Shown here: positions 1-7,957 of the stretch, in pieces
Numbering within the stretch: the first letter of the stretch is position 1
Layout of the letters: each line of letters begins with the position of its first letter
DNA from: an uncultured Gammaproteobacteria bacterium
Lineage (GTDB): Bacteria > Pseudomonadota > Gammaproteobacteria > HK1
NCBI GenBank assembly: GCA_958295465.1
Contig: OY282353.1
Location: 5,199,001 to 5,263,000, forward strand
DNA length: 64,000 nt
Direction: 5' to 3'
Position numbers and translations under genes: made by a program
The notes under the pieces: model-generated
What the model was told of the DNA's origin: nothing
The model's database searches: none
The model's input: only the letters and a program-made list of their open reading frames with translations

Positions 1-20
1 TCCCCGGTGGTTTCTGCAAC

Positions 21-2372
21 ATGATTTTCAAGAAGGCCAAATCTTCGTTCCGTCCGTCGTTACCGCTGCTGCTACTCCTGCTGGCGCTGTCAACGGTGTT
101 CCTGTTCGGCAACGACCGGGGACACTTCTACCGTCCCGGGCTCCACGACTGGGTATCGGGGAACCACTTGTCGGTAGCCGAGAATTTATCTCCCGAACAC
201 AACTTCCTGTTGTTCTATCATCAAACTTTGTATAAAGACGGCGTCCCCTCTTACAAACCGTACAATCGTTTTCCGCTTGGCGGCTATGCGCTGATCAAAC
301 TGGCCATACTGCCTTTCGGGGACGGCCTGGCGGCAAAAATCCATACCGCCCGCATGGTGTTTCTGCTCTTTTTTGCCGGCAGCGCGGCGCTGGCCTACCT
401 ATCCCTCTGCCGGCTTACCGCCAACCGCTGGATTGCCTTGACTGCCACTCTGCTGGCGTTCTCGTCGTACTATTTGCTGTATTACAACGACATGATAGCT
501 ACCGAAAATGGCCTCTCCCTTTTCGGCGTGCTGCTGACCTTCCACGGCATGGTTCTTTTTGCCCAGGAGGGCCGCTTCCGGCAGTTGCTCGTCAAGGCGT
601 GCGCGGCGCTGCTGTTGGGCTGGCACGTCTATGCGCTGCTGCTGCCCTTTATCGTTCTTGGCCTGCTCCGCGAGCTGAACCGGGCGCGCCGGCTATCTGC
701 CCCTCAGCGTTTGGCAGGTCGAATCCAGCGCTGCGTCGCCGCGCTGCTGTTCAGCCGCTACCTGACGCTGGGCGCCATCACCCTGGCTTGCGGCCTGGCG
801 GTGCTATCCTTCAACCTGGGCAACGAATACCGGGCGCTTGACGGTGAGGTTCCGCTGACGGAACTGCCTACGGTGAATTCCATGACGAAGCGTCTTGGAG
901 CAAATGACCGGTTCAATGAACACTACGCCGAGGCTCTGGATTGGGGGAACTTCCTGGAGGCGCAGTTCTACCGCATCGCCAGAGCTACGCTGCCGTTCTC
1001 TATCAGTCCTCTCGGCAACAACACCGACATCTATGAGGACAAGGACTACCTCAGTGTGATTATCGGTGCGTTGGCGTCCAGCGTCGTCGTCCTGGGGCTG
1101 CTGGTTGCCCGCCACAAAATGCTGCTGGCAACCCTGGTGAGCTCCGGCTTCTGCTGGGCATTGCCGATGCGCCATAACACCTTCATACATGATTATGAGG
1201 CCGTTTTTTATATCGGCGTTCCGTTGGCCCTCTTCTCAATGGGGCTGTCGTGCCTGTCCCGGTTGTTCGGCGGCCGTCTTCTTGTCGGTCTCTCCGCGGC
1301 CGCGCTGCTGGTCTTCGTTCTCTCCAGCTTCCAGATGGGGCGCGTCGGTCACGACCAGCAGAGGTCCGAATTTCAGGAAGCGGTCGTTGCCGATTTTGAG
1401 CGTATCAGGACAATCGCAGAGGCGGGACAGAGTGTTTTTGTCGATGTACCCAACCGTTGGTTTGCCGGAGGGACTCAGGTGGTGAATTATTATTTTCCGA
1501 GGAATTATTATCTTGCGGGAAGAGTGATCGGACGTTCGTGGCCTGGTAGGAACCTATTTGAATTTTTGATCTCACACCATAGAATCAACATCCCTGCTCT
1601 GCTGACGCCTGAAAACCAACAGTTTTTTCTCTACCGCCACAGCGACGATTCCGGGCTGACAGGGTTGATAGAGGAGGTGCGCAGCAGCTATTCGAGCTCG
1701 ATGGAGAAGATGATCAGGAAATCCGAACTTGTAATCCGTCGCGATGGCTATTTTGATGTGTATCGTAACGGGAACAGGCTGATTTACATCGGGAGCCAAG
1801 GCGAGGATAGAGCCGCCAGATTCAGGCAGGACGTTCCGATAGTGGGTAAGCCGTTCCGCGTCGGGTTGTCCCCTGTCGTGCGTCGCGCAGGCTTCACAGA
1901 CCTGAGCCGCTGGCAGTGGGAGCGTGGCAACGATGCCGAAGGCTGGACCAATGTCTCCGGCTCCGCCCCCCCCCCCCCGAGCCCGACCTCCGTGTACACG
2001 CCCACCATCGCGGATGAGGGCTATCAACTGCGGGCCTGGGTGGACTACACCGACAGCCGTGGTAATCGAGTCAAGGCGATGACCGTGCCCTCCCTGCCTG
2101 TGCAACCTGGCAGCGTCACCGACCTGCTCTTCTTCCTGCACCTCGTCCCGGTTGACGTGGACGACCTTCCTGACCACAGAAAGCAGTACAGCTTCGACAA
2201 CCTCGACTTCCGCTTCGACGACTACAAGCTTCCGCTGATCGGGCCACCCGTAGTAGCCGTGCGCGAGCTTCCCGACTACGCCATCACCCGCATCCGCACC
2301 GGCCAGTTTCTCGTCAACGAGGACGGCTCCACCACACACCTCTGGGAAGGGGAAATTCGCTTCGATGAGTAG
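21..2372 (+). CDS. Large polytopic membrane protein, glycosyltransferase-like, with C-terminal Ig-like segment
   Basis: The 783-aa product has an N-terminal hydrophobic segment (about residues 13-31) and some eight further membrane segments up to about residue 440. A soluble C-terminal half follows. The layout resembles GT-C/PMT-like membrane glycosyltransferases, but no catalytic motif was pinned down, so the function is open. Residues about 625-690 have the spacing of bacterial Ig-like surface repeats (a W, then YTPT..DEGYQLRA and YTDSRGN), which suggests an exported C-terminal part. A run of 13 C falls at about codons 649-653 and could slip. The stop codon overlaps the next start (ATGAGTAG). 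The start lies only 21 nt into the window with no visible ribosome binding site, so a longer protein is possible. Confidence 0.6.
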   Translation: MIFKKAKSSFRPSLPLLLLLLALSTVFLFGNDRGHFYRPGLHDWVSGNHLSVAENLSPEHNFLLFYHQTLYKDGVPSYKPYNRFPLGGYALIKLAILPFGDGLAAKIHTARMVFLLFFAGSAALAYLSLCRLTANRWIALTATLLAFSSYYLLYYNDMIATENGLSLFGVLLTFHGMVLFAQEGRFRQLLVKACAALLLGWHVYALLLPFIVLGLLRELNRARRLSAPQRLAGRIQRCVAALLFSRYLTLGAITLACGLAVLSFNLGNEYRALDGEVPLTELPTVNSMTKRLGANDRFNEHYAEALDWGNFLEAQFYRIARATLPFSISPLGNNTDIYEDKDYLSVIIGALASSVVVLGLLVARHKMLLATLVSSGFCWALPMRHNTFIHDYEAVFYIGVPLALFSMGLSCLSRLFGGRLLVGLSAAALLVFVLSSFQMGRVGHDQQRSEFQEAVVADFERIRTIAEAGQSVFVDVPNRWFAGGTQVVNYYFPRNYYLAGRVIGRSWPGRNLFEFLISHHRINIPALLTPENQQFFLYRHSDDSGLTGLIEEVRSSYSSSMEKMIRKSELVIRRDGYFDVYRNGNRLIYIGSQGEDRAARFRQDVPIVGKPFRVGLSPVVRRAGFTDLSRWQWERGNDAEGWTNVSGSAPPPPSPTSVYTPTIADEGYQLRAWVDYTDSRGNRVKAMTVPSLPVQPGSVTDLLFFLHLVPVDVDDLPDHRKQYSFDNLDFRFDDYKLPLIGPPVVAVRELPDYAITRIRTGQFLVNEDGSTTHLWEGEIRFDE
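1966..1978. repeat. Homopolymeric tract of 13 C inside the membrane-protein gene
   Basis: Thirteen consecutive C residues encode the proline run before SPTSVYTP. A change of one or two C would shift the frame and remove the last ~130 residues. Tracts like this are classic phase-variation sites, and also a common sequencing-error site; the sequence alone cannot decide. Confidence 0.85.
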
Positions 2373-2616
2373 CCGGACGACGGCCGGCGACTCCCGGCCC
2401 CACGTCGCGGTGATCGGCAGCGGCTTCTGCGGGCTCGCCACGGTCTGGGAGCTGGGCCGGCGCGGCGTCCGCGCCACGGTGCTGGAGCGCGAGGCCGAAG
2501 TCGGCAGCCTCGCCGCCGCTCCGGGGGCGATGCGCTTCGCATCCTGGGGCTTCGCCGCCAGCTTTGGTCGCCGGCCCTGCGAGTGGCGGGAACCCTCGTC
2601 ATCGAGCGGGTATTGA
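2365..2616 (+). pseudogene. FAD/NAD(P)-binding oxidoreductase, N-terminal stump
   Basis: The first ~55 codons form a Rossmann dinucleotide-binding start: VAVIGSGFCGLATVWELG, then TVLERE at the end of the second strand. After about residue 60 the homology stops, and the reading frame ends at 83 aa where flavoenzymes of this type usually run to 350-500. The start overlaps the stop of the upstream membrane-protein gene, so the pair may once have been one operon. The break coincides with a stretch holding a dead integrase, so a deletion or insertion event probably removed the rest. Confidence 0.6.
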
Positions 2617-2809
2617 ATGTAGCCGTTCTGATCGGGTGTCCTTTCCGGGCCTGTTCTGCCTCCTCCTTTCGTGGGCGTCGACCAGTCCGGCAGCCGCGAA
2701 GACGACCCCCAATGCGTGAGTTGAAGCGACCCGCGAGCGAGCGCATAGCCCTCGGCCGGAGGGCGCAAGGGGAAACCTCTCGCAAGAAAAAACCCGGTTC
2801 CCTGCTTGG

Positions 2810-3205
2810 GCGGCAGACAGCCGGCCTCCTCCTACCGGGCCAGCCGCGCCTCGCCCGAGCACACTCCTGTCAACACCATCAGCTCGAACGCCAGCCCCAC
2901 CGCCCGCCGGGCGCCAGGAGCGCACGGAACTCGCACGCACGCTCTCCTTCCAGCGCGACGTGCGACGGTCATCCGGCGGGCGGGCCTCGATCTGCGGGAC
3001 CTCTCCCCGGCGTGCCACGCACCGGTTCCCCCAGACCGCCTCCCGAGCTTCGGCGAGGCTGATGATGGGGTATCCTCCGAGTCCGTAATCGTTGCGCTTG
3101 CCGGCGACGACGAGGCGCTGGACGATCTGCCTGGACCCGCCCGGCATGATTTGGAGGAACGGTCCGTGCATGTTGTAGTGCTTCTCGGGCCGCCCGGTGC
3201 GCCCG
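2810..3205 (-). pseudogene. P4-type tyrosine recombinase (integrase) remnant
   Basis: Reading leftwards from about 3201, one frame gives the DUF4102 (arm-binding) signature of P4-like integrases: FLQIMPGGSRQIVQRL, then RNDYGLGGYPIISLAEAREA. About 50 nt further on, in another frame, the catalytic core appears as LAFELMVLTGVCSGEARLAR. In active relatives the equivalent position is Arg (TxxRSGE); here it is Cys, and a stop follows within a few codons. The frameshift, the lost catalytic Arg and the stop all mark a dead gene. It indicates that an integrative element once used this locus. Confidence 0.65.
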
Positions 3206-3243
3206 CTGTGGCGGGCGCTCTTGACGAAGGCGGGGTTCGCCAA

Positions 3244-3420
3244 CGGGGGCGCGGACGTGCGTCTCGTCGAGGATGGCGACGCCACCGTGCTCGAATACAC
3301 CTTCGAGGCGAACGTGGGCGGCAAGCTCGCGCAGATCGGGAGCCGCCTCGTCGAGTCGACCACGCGCAAGCGCGCGGCGGACTTCTTCGGGAAGTTTACC
3401 GAGATCGTCGAGGCGCGCGG
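3244..3420 (+). pseudogene. CoxG-like (SRPBCC family) 3' fragment
   Basis: The translation GADVRLVEDGDATVLEYTF, then VGGKLAQIGSRLVE, then ADFFGKF matches the C-terminal half of carbon-monoxide-dehydrogenase subunit G family proteins (START/SRPBCC fold). No start or N-terminal half is present: the homology begins where the integrase remnant ends. Downstream the frame runs open into the next gene without further similarity. It is a gene tail left by rearrangement. Confidence 0.55.
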
Positions 3421-3592
3421 AGGCCGACCCGGGACCCGGCCGTCCAGCCGCCACCCGGCGAGCCGCACCCGTACGTGCTGTCGATCGACACCTTACCCGG
3501 CCGTCAGGCCGACGGTCGTCAAGCCTGCGGCCCACCGGCCGGGATTTCCCGGCATTTCGCGATACGCCCGAATCGACGAGGAGATCCGAACG

Positions 3593-4558
3593 ATGAACCT
3601 GCCTGAACCGTCATCCGTCCAGTGCGCCGGGGTCATCGGCACCGGCACCATCGGGGCATCATGGGCCGCGTACTTTCTCGCGCGCGGAATCGAGGTGCAG
3701 GCGTGGGACCCGGCGCCCGGCGCCGAGAAGGCGTTGCGGGAATTCGTCGCCGGCGCATGGCCGGCGCTCGACGGGCTCGGCGCGGTCGCGGACGATGCGA
3801 GCCCCGATCGTCTGAGCTTCCACACCGATCCCGCCGCGGCCGTCGCCGGCGCCGGATTCGTGCAGGAAAGCGCCCCGGAGAAGCTCGACCTGAAACGGAC
3901 GCTGTACGCGGAGATCGATGCCGCGCTGCCGGGCGATGCCGTCATGGCCAGCTCGACCTCGGGCCTGCTCATGTCGGAGCTCCAGGCAGGGTTCTCGAAC
4001 GCGGCGCACTTCGTGGTGGGGCATCCGTTCAACCCGCCGCACCTCATTCCCCTCGTCGAGGTGGTGGGCGGAGCGGATACCGGCGAGGGCGTCGTCGACT
4101 GGGCCATCGACTTCTACAACGCGCACGGAAAGAAGGCGATCCGCCTCAACCACGAAGCGCCGGGGCACCTCGTGAACCGCTTGCAGGTCGCGCTGTGGCG
4201 CGAGGCGATGGATGCGGTGCTCACCGGGCTCGCGAGCGTCGAGGACGTCGACGCCGCCCTCAAGTACGGCCCCGGTCTGCGCCTCGCGGCGATGGGTCCG
4301 TTCGAGCTGTGCCACCTCGCGGGAGGGCCGGAGGGATTCTCCAACTTCCTCGACCACTTCGGCGACGCGCTCCAGCACTGGATGGACGACATGCGGCCGG
4401 TCGAGCTCACGCCGGAGGTGCGCGAGAAGCTGAAGGCGGCCGTCGCCGGGGCGCTCGGCGGTCGGGAATTCGCCTCCATCGCGGGCGAGCGCGACACCCT
4501 GTTGCTGCCGGTGTTGAGCACGCTCGCGCGCCTGCGGCGCGAGCACGGGCTCGTCTGA
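3593..4558 (+). CDS. L-carnitine dehydrogenase-like 3-hydroxyacyl-CoA dehydrogenase family protein
   Basis: This cytosolic enzyme probably oxidises L-carnitine (or a close 3-hydroxy acid) to the 3-keto compound with NAD. The 321-aa length is that of bacterial carnitine 3-dehydrogenase. The N-terminal Rossmann motif GTGTIGASWAAYF and the WDPAPGAE segment are typical of that subgroup, as are QESAPE, SSTSGLL and GHPFNPPHLIPLVEVVGG. The C-terminal dimer domain follows (NRLQVALWREA). ATG at 3593 was chosen because GAGGAG lies just upstream and the Rossmann fold begins 12 residues later, although the frame is open further upstream through the CoxG relic. Downstream oxidoreductase and sarcosine oxidase genes support a role in carnitine/betaine breakdown. 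Substrate is inferred from similarity. Confidence 0.75.
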   Translation: MNLPEPSSVQCAGVIGTGTIGASWAAYFLARGIEVQAWDPAPGAEKALREFVAGAWPALDGLGAVADDASPDRLSFHTDPAAAVAGAGFVQESAPEKLDLKRTLYAEIDAALPGDAVMASSTSGLLMSELQAGFSNAAHFVVGHPFNPPHLIPLVEVVGGADTGEGVVDWAIDFYNAHGKKAIRLNHEAPGHLVNRLQVALWREAMDAVLTGLASVEDVDAALKYGPGLRLAAMGPFELCHLAGGPEGFSNFLDHFGDALQHWMDDMRPVELTPEVREKLKAAVAGALGGREFASIAGERDTLLLPVLSTLARLRREHGLV

Positions 4559-4834
4559 GGCCGGGGGAGCGTCCGGGGCCGGGAACCGAGGCGCAGACAC
4601 GATGCCCGACCCGGGATGCTGCCGTGTCGAGCCTGCGGGGAAGCGTCCGGAGCCGGGGAACGGAGGCACGGACGTAGAGACGGCGGTGCGAGAGATCGGG
4701 GGAAGGCGCCGGTTTGCAAGAGCGCTGCCGCATGGCCCGGCGACGGAGCGGCCTGACTACCGGCCTCGATGGCCCCGGCGTAGACTTTCCTCCCGTCGAA
4801 CCTCCGAACCGCTGAACCGCGCAAAGAGTCCGAC
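4559..4834. other. Intergenic stretch with a degenerate direct repeat
   Basis: No gene is seen. Two similar ~40-bp blocks rich in GGGGAGCGTCCGG and GGAACCGAGGC lie at about 4562-4597 and 4638-4674, just after the dehydrogenase stop codon. Confidence 0.4.
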
Positions 4835-4927
4835 ATGACCACATCATCCGACAGAAAAGACCCTGTGCTTTCGGTGGCCGATTTCGGGCCGATCGTCGAG
4901 GCGACCGTTGAGGTGGTCCTCCGATGA
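4835..4927 (+). pseudogene. 30-codon fragment resembling the N terminus of an AAA ATPase
   Basis: A 30-aa reading frame contains LSVADFGPIVEATVEV. This resembles the opening of AAA/SMC-like ATPases, where FGPI..A.VDL precedes the Walker A loop. It stops before any P-loop. Its TGA overlaps the ATG of the next gene (ATGACG). It could be a relic, or a short leader peptide that couples translation to the oxidoreductase; neither is proven. Confidence 0.3.
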
Positions 4928-6063
4928 CGCCGCCGATACGACTGGGCATGGTGGGGGGCGGACCCGGCGCCATGATCGGTCCGACGCACCGTATCGCCGC
5001 GCGGATGGACGGGCACTATCGCCTGGTCGCGGGGGCGTTCTCGCGCACCCCGGAGCGCAACCGGGCAATGGGCGAGGAGCTGGCCCTGAGCCCCGACCGC
5101 GTGTACGCGGATTACCGGGAGATGGTCGAGACGGAGCGCGCGCGGGAAGACGGCGTGGAAGCAGTGGCGGTGGTCACCCCGAACGATTCCCACGTCCCCA
5201 TCAGCACCTGTTTCCTGCGCCACGGCATCCACGTCCTCTGCGACAAGCCGCTGGCCAACTCGCTGGCCGACGCCGAAACGCTGCGCGAGGTCGTGGACGA
5301 ATCCGGCTGCGTGTTCGCCCTGACCCACAACTATGCCGGCTATCCGATGGTGCGGGAGGCGCGGGCGCGGATCGCGGCCGGGGAGCTGGGCGCGGTGCGC
5401 ATCGTGCAGGCCGAGTATGCCAGCGGGGCGCGCTCGCGCCTGGTGGAGGCGGCCGGCGACGAGAAGACCGCATGGCGCACCGACCCGGCCATCGGCGGGC
5501 CGAGCGCGGTGCTGTGCGATCTCGGAGTCCACGCCCACCATCTGCTGCGCTTCGTCACGGGGTGCGAGGTCGATGCCGTGTCCGCATCGCTCGCAACGAT
5601 GGTGGCGGGCCGGACGTCGCATGACGACGCCCAGGTCAGCCTGCGCCTGGGCGGCGGCGCGCGCGGGGCGCTGTGGGCGAGCTACGTCGCGGCCGGACAC
5701 CGGAACGGGCTCCGCCTGCTGGTCTGTGGCGAAACCGGCTCGCTCGAGTGGTGGCAGGAACGGCCCGAGATCCTCTCGCTGCATACCTTGGGCGGGTCGA
5801 GCCGCCGGCTTCATCGCGGGGATGCGGGGCTCAGCGCGGATGCGCGCGCGGCGACCCGGGTGAAGGCGGGCCAGCCGGAAGGCTTCCTGGAGGCTTTCGC
5901 AAACATCTACCGCGACGTCGCCGGCTGGATCCGGACCCCGGCCGGGCAGCGCGACCATGCCCCCTGGCCGGCCGCCGGCGTGCACGACGGCATCGCGGGG
6001 ATGCGCTTCATCGAAGCCTGCGTCGCATCGGACCGGGCCGGCGCGCGGTGGGTGGAGGCGTAG
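4924..6063 (+). CDS. Gfo/Idh/MocA family NAD(P)-dependent oxidoreductase
   Basis: The 379-aa protein starts with a Rossmann domain (IRLGMVGGGPGAMIGPTHR), followed by VTPNDSHVPI and HVLCDKPLA, the family's EKP-type motif with Asp in place of Glu. The C-terminal alpha/beta domain includes a GGPSAVLCDLGVHAHHLLRF segment, where the family's catalytic His lies. Such enzymes act on sugars, inositols and related polyols; the substrate cannot be read from sequence. It follows the carnitine dehydrogenase-like gene on the same strand by ~365 nt and precedes a 40-bp tandem array. Confidence 0.8.
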   Translation: MTPPIRLGMVGGGPGAMIGPTHRIAARMDGHYRLVAGAFSRTPERNRAMGEELALSPDRVYADYREMVETERAREDGVEAVAVVTPNDSHVPISTCFLRHGIHVLCDKPLANSLADAETLREVVDESGCVFALTHNYAGYPMVREARARIAAGELGAVRIVQAEYASGARSRLVEAAGDEKTAWRTDPAIGGPSAVLCDLGVHAHHLLRFVTGCEVDAVSASLATMVAGRTSHDDAQVSLRLGGGARGALWASYVAAGHRNGLRLLVCGETGSLEWWQERPEILSLHTLGGSSRRLHRGDAGLSADARAATRVKAGQPEGFLEAFANIYRDVAGWIRTPAGQRDHAPWPAAGVHDGIAGMRFIEACVASDRAGARWVEA

Positions 6064-6110
6064 CCGCGCCGTTCACTTCTTCATCGGAGTACACTCCCGG
6101 CGACCACGCG

Positions 6111-6390
6111 GATCCCGAGCCATCCGGAAGGCGTCCGTGGCCCTGCGGCGGATCCCGAGCCATCCGGAAGGCGTCCGTGGCCCTGCGACGGATCCCGAAC
6201 CATCCGGGAGGCGTCCGTGGCCCTGCGACGGATCCCGAACCACCCGGGAGGCGTCCGTGGCCCTGCGACGGATCCCGAACCATCCGGAAGGCGTCCGTGG
6301 CCCTGCGACGGATCCCGAACCATCCGGGAGGCGTCCGTGGCCCTGCGGCGGATCCCGAACCATCCGAGAGGCGTCCGTGGCCTTGCGAAC
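6111..6390 (+). repeat. 40-bp tandem array, seven copies, ending on the dioxygenase start codon
   Basis: Seven head-to-tail units of exactly 40 bp share the core GGCGTCCGTGGCCCTGCG, with a few substitutions per copy. Each unit carries a purine-rich GGGAGGCG and a GTG, at 6137, 6177, 6217, 6257, 6297, 6337 and 6377. The last GTG is the best start of the downstream gene. As 40 is not a multiple of three, the GTGs cycle through all three frames. There are no spacers, so this is not a CRISPR array. Confidence 0.9.
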
Positions 6391-7591
6391 GAGAGCCGAA
6401 CCGATCGACGCCGGCGAGGTTCCGGTGATCGACGTCGCCCCCTTGCGCGACGGCACCGACCCGGCCGGGGTCGGAGTCGAGCTTGCACGGGCCGCCACCG
6501 AGGTCGGCTTCCTCTACGTGCGGAATCACGGGGTGGGCGTTGCCCTCGTCGAGCGGGCGCGGCGCGCGGCGCTGGAGTTCTTCCGGCTGCCGGAGGAGGC
6601 CAAGCGCGAGGCCGGTACGAACCGGTTCCACCATGGCTACCTCAAGCCCGGCTCGACGCAGATGTACGACGACGCCAGGCTCGATCTCAAGGAGAGCTTC
6701 AACTGGGGCGTCGAGCTCGATGGCGAGGCCGGTGGCGAGCCCGCTGCCAAGCTCGGCGGCGGGCCGGGGGTCGGGTCCGACGGCGCGCGCGGCGTCGTGC
6801 GTGGGGCCGAATCCAACGCCGGATCTGCCGCCGGACCTGACGCCGGGTCCGATGACGTGCACGCCGTCGCGCCCGGAGCCGGCTCCAACGGGACTCCGGC
6901 CGCCGGATGTGGAGCCGGGTCGGACGACGAGCCTGTCGGCGGGCCTGCCGGTGGATCGGGCGGCGGGCCGGGGGGCGAAGGCCCATCGGCGAACCCTCTC
7001 CTCGGGCCGAACGTGTGGCCGGCGGCGATGCCGGCGCTCAAGCCCGCCGTCTATCCCTGCTTCGAGGCGGCGAGCGCCTGCGCGGAAGACCTGCTGCGGG
7101 GCTTCGCGCTCGGCGCCGGCCTCGATGCGGAGCATTTCATCCGGCTCCGCGACCGGCCCCTGAGCCGAGGCTCGCTCCAGTACTATCCTCCGCAGCCGGA
7201 CGATGCCGCGGAGGATCAGTTCGGCGTGGCCCCGCACACCGATTTCGGCGTGCTCACCGTGCTCTGCCAGGATGAGATCGGAGGGCTGGAGATCCAGCGG
7301 CGCAACGGCTCATGGGCCGCGATGCCGCCGATCCCCGGCACCCTCGTCGTCAACATCGGCGATCTGCTGGAGCGCTGGTCGAACCGCCGGTACCGTTCCA
7401 CCGTGCACCGCGTGATCAACGCCAGCGGCCGGGAGCGCCTCTCGCTGGTGCTCGCCTACGATCCGAACTTCGAGACCCTGGTCGACCCGCGGGCGTTCTG
7501 CGCGGAAGGCGAGACGCCGCACGACGCCCCCATCACCTGCGGCGACTACCTGCTGTGGCGGTTCGCGAAGGCGTTCTCGTACCGCCGGTGA
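6377..7591 (+). CDS. Isopenicillin N synthase-like 2-oxoglutarate/Fe(II) dioxygenase with a low-complexity insertion
   Basis: The 404-aa protein begins with the DIOX_N-type sequence VPVIDVAPLRDG. It ends with a double-stranded beta-helix domain carrying the full Fe(II) triad, H287 and D289 in PHTDFG and H344 in STVHRVIN, plus the 2-oxoglutarate-binding R354-x-S356. It should hydroxylate or oxidise a small molecule; the substrate is unknown. Residues ~115-206 are a Gly/Ala/Ser/Asp-rich segment of about 90 residues, inserted between ESFNWGVELDG and NPLLGPNVWP, which are close together in relatives. GTG at 6377 was chosen because it has GAGAGGCG upstream and lies 14 codons before VPVID. The upstream frame is merely repeat. 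The neighbours suggest methylamine or betaine catabolism. Confidence 0.75.
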   Translation: MALRTRAEPIDAGEVPVIDVAPLRDGTDPAGVGVELARAATEVGFLYVRNHGVGVALVERARRAALEFFRLPEEAKREAGTNRFHHGYLKPGSTQMYDDARLDLKESFNWGVELDGEAGGEPAAKLGGGPGVGSDGARGVVRGAESNAGSAAGPDAGSDDVHAVAPGAGSNGTPAAGCGAGSDDEPVGGPAGGSGGGPGGEGPSANPLLGPNVWPAAMPALKPAVYPCFEAASACAEDLLRGFALGAGLDAEHFIRLRDRPLSRGSLQYYPPQPDDAAEDQFGVAPHTDFGVLTVLCQDEIGGLEIQRRNGSWAAMPPIPGTLVVNIGDLLERWSNRRYRSTVHRVINASGRERLSLVLAYDPNFETLVDPRAFCAEGETPHDAPITCGDYLLWRFAKAFSYRR

Positions 7592-7957
7592 AGGGGGCTC
7601 GCAAGAACGGCTCGTCCGCCGGTGGCGTGGCGCCCCGCAGAGCCGTTTCGCATCGCCGGGGACGCGGCGGCTCGCGACAGCGTGACTCGTACCGCCGCCG
7701 ATACCGCCGGTGACGAGTGGTGACCGATCGCGCACCGGCCGACGGTCACGCCCCTACCGCCGGTGACGAGTGGTGGCCGGTCGCGCACCGGCCAACGGTC
7801 ACGCCCCCGTGGCGTCCGCGAAACGGCGCCTCCCCGGATTGGTTCGCCTTGACGCCGTGACGGGAGTGGAGGAACCAAACCCGTGACGTCCGCGAAGCGG
7901 CGCCTCCCCGGATTGGAACGGCAACATCGGTCGCTCCAAAAATGCGGTGACGCCTCC
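7577..7957 (+). repeat. Duplicated dioxygenase stop region and duplicated soxB start region
   Basis: The gap is built from copies of the two flanking gene ends. The dioxygenase stop context TACCGCCGGTGA occurs at about 7580, 7700 and 7756, and the last two sit in a 56-bp direct repeat (GACGAGTGGTG...CGGTCACGCCCC). The soxB start context GTGACGTCCG(C/T)GAAGC occurs with its GTG at 7809, 7883 and 7958, the last being the probable true start. Spacings are 74 and 75 bp. Confidence 0.75.

Noticed and set aside
2599..3468. 289-aa minus-strand protein
   Set aside because: Only its middle part (integrase arm domain) has similarity; the rest is antisense to the CoxG tail and frameshifted integrase, so it was called a pseudogene fragment instead.
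6111..6390. CRISPR-like array
   Set aside because: Units are contiguous 40-bp tandem copies without unique spacers, and no cas genes are near. The same holds for the 44-, 67- and 122-bp arrays.
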